From: an uncultured Clostridia bacterium
Lineage (GTDB): Bacteria > Bacillota > Clostridia > Oscillospirales > Ruminococcaceae
Direction: 5' to 3'
Length of the DNA stretch: 11,214 nucleotides
Assembly (NCBI GenBank): GCA_945933905.1
Contig: CAMEQX010000017.1
Coordinates: 1-11,214, forward strand
Shown: positions 7,585-11,214 of the stretch, one piece after another
How the letters are laid out: each line of letters begins with the position of its first letter
Position numbering within the stretch: the stretch's first letter is position 1
The notes under the pieces: model-generated
The model's input: only the letters and a program-made list of their open reading frames with translations
Databases searched by the model: none
Told to the model about the DNA's origin: nothing
Program-made: the position numbers and the translations under genes

Positions 7585-9413
7585 CGTTTCTTCCCCTTAC
7601 CAAGCTCAATTTTCGGCGTAGGAACTGCTTTTTTGCTGCTTGTTGATTTAGCGATTTTGTTCTGCAGGAGGCTCTGGCTCTTTGCCTTGCTGATGATGTT
7701 TCTCGCGTTTTCTTTGGGAATACCGAAATCCTTTGCGATTTTGTCCTCGAGGTTTATTGTATTCGCATTGTAGAATTTCGACTTATCGCCGAGCTGAACC
7801 GTGAACGTCTGCGCGCCGGTTCTCTCGATATGGATTTCCTGCGAAATTCCTTTTTCGTCAATCGTGCGCTCGGCAATTTTTGACTTGATTTGGCTGTCGA
7901 TTTTTACAGCCTTTGCAACAGCCAATTCAGCCTGCTGCTCCGACATACCGAGTTTATCTTTACAAATGTTAATCATCTCGGTTTTGCTCATCGTTTCGGG
8001 GGAGAGCGCAGCAGACTTGTCGCCGTTCTGAAGAAGAATATGCGTTGTTTCACCGTCCTTGAAATTCACCGCGTCATAGCGAACCTCGCGCAGCGAAACG
8101 TCATCGGACGGGTATCTGATGTTTGTTTTCAGCGCGTTCAGATTATCAACCTGCGAATGTGCATTGAATTTCTTCTCGTCAAGACCAAGTTCTCTGCAGA
8201 GCTTATTTGCTGCCAAATCTGCCTGCATTTCCGAATAACCCAGCTTTTCTTTCAGAATTTCCTTAACCTCGGGCTTGCGCATTTTTTTGTCAACCGTAAT
8301 CTCAACGCTATTCCCGTCACGCTCGTTAAAAAGCTCAACTTTAATTGTGTTACCATCTTTCAAAGAGTTGACCGTTTCGGTATTATACTCGCGCTGTAAC
8401 TCATCGATTTTCCCTCCAAGAGATTTCTCAAACGCATTTGTTTGCGAAATGTCATAAACAACGGTCGTTGTAAAAAGCTGTTTCCCGTTATCGTCAAGCA
8501 CGGGATTTCCATTATCGTCAACCTGCGGCGCGAAAATCTCAACACCCTTTGCATCCTCGTTCATCTTGAAGCCTTGCTTTTCCCAAAACGCTTTGCCGGC
8601 AACCTGTTTCGCGTCAGGCATTTGTTCCTCGACAAGCTCCATATTTCTATCGCTGTATGTGGGAAATTCGATTTCCGTTTTCGATAAGAATTCGTCATAG
8701 TATTTCCCACGCAATTCGGCATTGTCCCGCGAATTTTCGATATCCTCAATTTGCGATTTGATTTCAATCTGTCGTTCGGTTTCGGGAACGTTCGGTGCTA
8801 TGCCTAAATTCTCCTCGATTTCAGCGTAAGCCGCTTTATATTCGTTCTTCAAAACAGCGACCTGTTCAGCGTATTCGGCGGGGTAAACGCACTTGATTTT
8901 ATCGCCGTCATTCACAAATTGACACTCAACGCCGTTTTCGTACAGCAGCGCCTTAATAGCGGCTGCATTGTTAGGACTTACCGAAAATGACTTGACACTC
9001 TCGGGTGCGCCTTTAAGTCGTTCCTGCATAATTTCCTGCGTTATTTGGTTAATTACTGCCTTGTCGCGTGAGAGAAATTCAACGGTTTTCTTTTCTCCCT
9101 CGCCAACAATCGCGACAGGAACGTTATACTTTGCGGCTTTTTCTGCAATGATTTCCGCGTCACGCGCCAAAAAATTGCTGTTGCTTAAAATAGTGCAATG
9201 TGCCTTTTCAGCCTCGGCTATTAGTCTTGCGTTAGAAACCGCGCCATTGTTTATGGCTTTGCTGATGACCTTTTGAACGCCTTTCTTTCCAAGACTTGCC
9301 GTGCCTGCAAGCAGATTTTTCGCAGCGGGAGCAAGCATTCTTATAATCTCGAGTGCCGTTTCAACTGTTTTTGTGCTGCCCGACAGCACCGAGGACGCTA
9401 TTTCGTCTGTCAT
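7581..9413 (-). CDS. pcfB: PcfB-like (DUF3801) relaxosome accessory protein with ArdC-like region and C-terminal repeats
   Basis: This is a 610-residue soluble protein directly before virD4, the usual place of PcfB, a factor that links the relaxosome to the coupling protein. Residues about 15-130 fit DUF3801: GKKGVQKVI, then a helix-strand unit with NVPVAIV and TVEFLSRDKAVINQI. A similar unit seems repeated at about 144-200 (VECQFV, KIKCVYPAEYAEQV). From memory PcfB relatives end near 120-170 residues, so this one is much longer. Residues about 253-325 (YSDRN, PDAKQVAGKAFWEKQGF, AKGVEIFAP, VVYDISQT) match the pattern of the ArdC/LtrC N-terminal ssDNA-binding domain as I remember it. Residues 352-580 hold three related strand-plus-helix modules. 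The end is basic (KIELGKGKKR). ATG 9413 has AAGGAGG 10 nt upstream. It is the first gene of the transfer operon. The DUF3801 call is fairly sure; the ArdC-like call is from pattern only. Confidence 0.85.
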   Translation of the reverse strand: MTDEIASSVLSGSTKTVETALEIIRMLAPAAKNLLAGTASLGKKGVQKVISKAINNGAVSNARLIAEAEKAHCTILSNSNFLARDAEIIAEKAAKYNVPVAIVGEGEKKTVEFLSRDKAVINQITQEIMQERLKGAPESVKSFSVSPNNAAAIKALLYENGVECQFVNDGDKIKCVYPAEYAEQVAVLKNEYKAAYAEIEENLGIAPNVPETERQIEIKSQIEDIENSRDNAELRGKYYDEFLSKTEIEFPTYSDRNMELVEEQMPDAKQVAGKAFWEKQGFKMNEDAKGVEIFAPQVDDNGNPVLDDNGKQLFTTTVVYDISQTNAFEKSLGGKIDELQREYNTETVNSLKDGNTIKVELFNERDGNSVEITVDKKMRKPEVKEILKEKLGYSEMQADLAANKLCRELGLDEKKFNAHSQVDNLNALKTNIRYPSDDVSLREVRYDAVNFKDGETTHILLQNGDKSAALSPETMSKTEMINICKDKLGMSEQQAELAVAKAVKIDSQIKSKIAERTIDEKGISQEIHIERTGAQTFTVQLGDKSKFYNANTINLEDKIAKDFGIPKENARNIISKAKSQSLLQNKIAKSTSSKKAVPTPKIELGKGKKR

Positions 9414-9441
9414 AATTATTTTTCCTCCTTATTTTTGAATT

Positions 9442-9459
9442 TGTGCTATATGTAGCACA
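9442..9459. repeat. 18-bp palindrome TGTGCTATATGTAGCACA, copy B (pcfB leader)
   Basis: This perfect copy ends 28 nt upstream of the pcfB start and 11 nt upstream of its ribosome site. It is therefore well placed either as an operator over the operon promoter or as a leader hairpin in the transfer mRNA. Confidence 0.95.
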
Positions 9460-9505
9460 TTTTTTGTGAAACGCATTTTCGAGTGATTACACCCCCCTTA
9501 AACAC

Positions 9506-9538
9506 AAAAAAAGCGGAGAACTTTTACATTCTCCGCTT
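9506..9538 (-). terminator. Intrinsic terminator ahead of the transfer operon
   Basis: On the minus strand a perfect 10-bp stem (AAGCGGAGAA with TTCTCCGCTT) and 8-nt loop is followed by a run of seven T. On the plus strand there is no T run, so it acts only on leftward transcription. It isolates the transfer operon from the cargo gene and its strong promoter. Confidence 0.9.
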
Positions 9539-9554
9539 AATATTCAGTTTGAAT

Positions 9555-9572
9555 TGTGCTATATGTAGCACA
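9555..9572. repeat. 18-bp palindrome TGTGCTATATGTAGCACA, copy C
   Basis: This perfect copy lies between two hairpins downstream of the cargo lipoprotein gene. It is preceded by GAAT like the other two copies, but lacks one T at that edge. Its right end abuts the stem of the neighbouring hairpin. Confidence 0.95.
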
Positions 9573-9601
9573 AAAGCCGACTGTGGTGAGCAATCGGCTT
9601 T
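9573..9601 (-). terminator. Weak terminator-like hairpin after the lipoprotein gene
   Basis: AAAGCCGA (9573-9580) pairs with TCGGCTTT (9594-9601) around a 13-nt loop. On the minus strand it is followed by only four T (CTTTTGTGC). It lies about 30 nt after the lipoprotein stop codon. It may be a first, leaky terminator in tandem with the stronger one at 9506-9538, or a 3'-end stabiliser. Confidence 0.55.
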
Positions 9602-9629
9602 ATACACACTATTATAAAATTAAAGCAGC

Positions 9630-10526
9630 TCAAGCGTTGTTATCAATCGCTGCCTGAAGTTCCTCGGCAAGCTGTTTGCGTTTTTCGGATTGATTAAGAA
9701 AATCATATGTTTTTCCCTTGAAAATGATTTTCGGATAACCAACATCCATTCCGCTATATATGTATTGCGGTAATTCATCGATATCCATTTTTTTCAGGGA
9801 ACTTGGAAGTTTGAGTTCAAACTCTTTCTCAATCGTGGTGATATCAATCGAAAAGTCTAAACCGCCTCGGTCAATTTCTTCAACGCTATCGGGAATTACA
9901 AGCTCACGCAATTTTGAACATCCCGAAAAAGCCGAGTTTGTGATAACTCTCGTTCCTTCGGTCATCACTACCTTTTTAACGTTTGAATTATAAAAAATAC
10001 TGCTGCCAATAGCCTCCATCGGAGGAAGAACCACGGAGTTTATATCCGAGTAACTGAATGCTTCCTCGCCGATGTTGGTTACGCTTTCGGGAATAACAAG
10101 TTCATCGGAAATTTCAGCATTTGAAAACGCTTTACTGCCGATTGAAACAACGGTGTTGGGCAATGTAAGAGATTTCATAATGCGATTGTAAAATGCGTTT
10201 TCGCCTATTTCGACAACTTTGATACCCTCAAAACCGGCAAAACTTGTAGGAACAACGATATCGGCGTCTTTGCTTTTTAATAAATCGTCACTTTTCTTGT
10301 TTGCGCAAAGGCATTCCTTAATAATAATGCCTCCGGCTTTTTCGTCATACTGAAACTTCCAATCATCTGTTTCCTGAATACTTGTGTCAATAACAACCGT
10401 TGAGGAGCTTTCAACAGCTTCGGAAAAGTTGCTATTGAAAGTGCTGTTATTTTCAGAGTTGGAACAGCCCGAACATACAACCGCAGCCATCAAAACAGAA
10501 AAGAAAGAAATAATTTTCGCTTTCAT
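9630..10526 (-). CDS. BspA-type leucine-rich-repeat lipoprotein (cargo)
   Basis: This is a predicted surface lipoprotein of 298 residues. The start is ATG 10526, with AGGAGG 6 nt upstream; an ATG seven codons earlier has no ribosome site. The leader is basic then hydrophobic (residues 2-17), and ends in VCSGC, with Cys21 as the likely lipidated residue; Cys at position -3 is unusual for a lipobox. A Ser/Asn-rich linker follows to about 50. Residues about 104-225 hold roughly five tandem repeats of 21-23 residues of the pattern I-G-x-x-A-F followed by L-x-I-P-x-S, typical of BspA/TpLRR (LRR_5) surface proteins. Such proteins often serve in adhesion or binding; the ligand here is unknown. The gene has its own promoter and terminators, and sits between a ParB-like gene and the transfer operon, so it is probably cargo. 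It is clearly not part of the secretion machine. Confidence 0.88.
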   Translation of the reverse strand: MKAKIISFFSVLMAAVVCSGCSNSENNSTFNSNFSEAVESSSTVVIDTSIQETDDWKFQYDEKAGGIIIKECLCANKKSDDLLKSKDADIVVPTSFAGFEGIKVVEIGENAFYNRIMKSLTLPNTVVSIGSKAFSNAEISDELVIPESVTNIGEEAFSYSDINSVVLPPMEAIGSSIFYNSNVKKVVMTEGTRVITNSAFSGCSKLRELVIPDSVEEIDRGGLDFSIDITTIEKEFELKLPSSLKKMDIDELPQYIYSGMDVGYPKIIFKGKTYDFLNQSEKRKQLAEELQAAIDNNA

Positions 10527-10558
10527 AAAGTACCTCCTAAAGAACATAGTTTTTCTTG

Positions 10559-10587
10559 ATTATAACACGAACGTGAATAAATGTCAA
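10559..10587 (-). promoter_or_regulatory. Consensus sigma-A promoter of the lipoprotein gene
   Basis: The minus strand has TTGACA (10582-10587), a 17-bp spacer and TATAAT (10559-10564), all exact consensus. The spacer contains CACG-TT-CGTG, a small inverted repeat. The promoter starts only 7 bp after the ParB-like stop codon. It would give a leader of about 26 nt ending in the ribosome site at 10533-10538. Confidence 0.93.
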
Positions 10588-10593
10588 TAGCGC

Positions 10594-11214
10594 TTACCAA
10601 CACAATTTTCTGATTTTCTCGAGAACGCTTTTAAGGTCGCTGTCCTGTTTTACGCTTTCAAGAAAATCACGAAGAACGTCACGTTCGCTCTCGGTGAGCG
10701 TAAGCGTGAATATTTTTTCGGGCTTTATTTCGTCCTCGTCCTCGTCAAAATCGCTGTCCTCATCGTCCAAATCGGCGCTTTCATCATCATCAAAATCATC
10801 GCCGAAATCGTCCTCATCGAAATCATTATCGAATTTTTGTGCAAAATCACGATTTTTTTCTTTGCCAATTTTTTTATCGACAATTTTTTCGGATTTCTCG
10901 GAATTTTGGATTTCCTTGACCGCCTTGTGCGTAATTTCAGCTGTTGGTGCGCTCTTTATCAGCTCCTGCTGCTTTTCGGGAGTGAGCTTCGCAACCTCGT
11001 TCGCGGTTGAGATTGACATTTCGCCATTTTTAACCGCCTCGTCAACCTCGGCAATCGCGTTGTTGCGAATGTTCTCGATTTTCCCGACCTGCGCGGGGGA
11101 AACCTGCAGCGTGTTCGCGATGATTTCCCGAACGCGTCCTTTTATGTGCTTGCCCTCGTCCTCGAGCTGCTGAATAGTCTGCTTTAACATCTCATATTCA
11201 GCCATAGTTTCCGC
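10594..11214 (-). CDS. ParB-like DNA-binding protein (5' end outside window)
   Basis: The frame stays open to the right edge, so this is probably the C-terminal part of a longer gene. An ATG at 11205 exists, but only 9 nt before it are visible and they show no ribosome site. Numbering from that Met, residues about 20-48 (GRVREIIANTLQVSPAQVGKI within it) look like a helix-turn-helix. About 50-90 (EMSISTANEVAKLTPEKQQ within it) is the helical unit that follows it in ParB/KorB proteins. About 126-160 is an extreme Asp/Glu linker. The end, EKIFTLTLTESERDVLRDF, looks like a small folded tail. ParA/ParB-type genes commonly lie before pcfB and virD4 in these ICEs, where they may aid maintenance or regulate transfer. 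The ParB-like call is moderately sure. The N-terminal ParB/Srx domain would lie outside the window. Confidence 0.7.
   Translation of the reverse strand, partial: AETMAEYEMLKQTIQQLEDEGKHIKGRVREIIANTLQVSPAQVGKIENIRNNAIAEVDEAVKNGEMSISTANEVAKLTPEKQQELIKSAPTAEITHKAVKEIQNSEKSEKIVDKKIGKEKNRDFAQKFDNDFDEDDFGDDFDDDESADLDDEDSDFDEDEDEIKPEKIFTLTLTESERDVLRDFLESVKQDSDLKSVLEKIRKLCW

Larger units (their letters stand above)
9414..9629. other. Regulatory gap between the cargo lipoprotein and the transfer operon
   Basis: This 216-bp AT-rich gap has no gene. In minus-strand order it holds a weak hairpin, palindrome copy C, a strong intrinsic terminator, palindrome copy B and the pcfB ribosome site. The operon promoter should lie between the terminator and 9460. 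The best -35-like match I see is TTCACA at 9467-9472, but no well-spaced -10 follows, so the promoter is either weak, activator-dependent or not sigma-A. Confidence 0.7.

Noticed and set aside
9460..9505. Sigma-A promoter for the pcfB operon overlapping palindrome copy B
   Set aside because: TTCACA (9467-9472) is a fair -35, but -10-like hexamers in the palindrome match at only 3-4 of 6 positions with poor spacing. I could not support a specific promoter.
4924..9572. CRISPR-like or attachment-site reading of the three palindromes
   Set aside because: The copies are not regularly spaced, no spacer array or cas gene is present, and there is no integrase or tRNA end here to support an att site.
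10527..10547. Seven-codon upstream extension of the lipoprotein
   Set aside because: AGGAGG at 10533-10538 fits ATG 10526 with 6-nt spacing. The extension would run through this site and weaken the signal peptide.
10694..11173. Plus-strand Ser-rich open frame of 159 codons
   Set aside because: The Ser runs are the complement of the Asp/Glu-rich linker of the ParB-like protein.
10594..11205. A complete 203-residue ParB-like gene starting at ATG 11205
   Set aside because: The frame is open to the window edge, the visible 9 bases before the ATG show no ribosome site, and the protein would begin just before the helix-turn-helix without the usual ParB N-terminal domain. I treat it as partial.

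Overview
The window looks like the transfer-gene core of an integrative and conjugative element (ICE) from a gut-type Clostridia host, probably Ruminococcus or a relative. The assignment rests on gene content and order. Every gene I can support is on the minus strand, so the operon reads from right to left. The order is ParB-like, cargo lipoprotein, PcfB-like (DUF3801), VirD4, Maff2/VirB2-like pilin, VirB6, PrgI, VirB4, then a large membrane protein whose expected cell-wall-hydrolase end lies beyond position 1. This is the order I recall for the Tn1549/CTn4 family of Firmicutes ICEs (CD1115-CD1107 naming). I could not run a search to confirm it.

Layout, reading along the minus strand. 11214-10594 is the 3' part of a ParB-like gene with a very acidic linker. 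10587-9506 is a self-contained unit: a consensus sigma-A promoter, a BspA-type leucine-rich-repeat lipoprotein, and two hairpins, of which the second is a good intrinsic terminator. It looks like cargo inserted between the partition-type gene and the transfer operon. 9413-1 is the transfer operon proper: pcfB and virD4 overlap by 4 bp; maff2, virB6, prgI, virB4 and the CD1108-like gene follow with short gaps or overlaps and their own Shine-Dalgarno sites. The PcfB-like protein is far longer than its family and carries a region resembling the N-terminal ssDNA-binding domain of ArdC/LtrC-type antirestriction proteins, followed by three related repeat modules.

How the parts work together, from family knowledge: the PcfB-like protein helps deliver the relaxase-DNA complex to the VirD4 coupling ATPase. 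VirB4 powers a type IV secretion channel built from VirB6, PrgI and the Maff2 subunit. The leftmost gene would supply the peptidoglycan hydrolase that opens the Gram-positive wall.

The most unusual signals are an 18-bp palindrome (TGTGCTATATGTAGCACA) present three times, only in intergenic DNA of this element, with one copy extended into a long hairpin between maff2 and virB6; the PcfB/ArdC-like fusion; a block of four consecutive distal genes that appear to start at TTG or GTG; and opposite charged tails on several transfer proteins.
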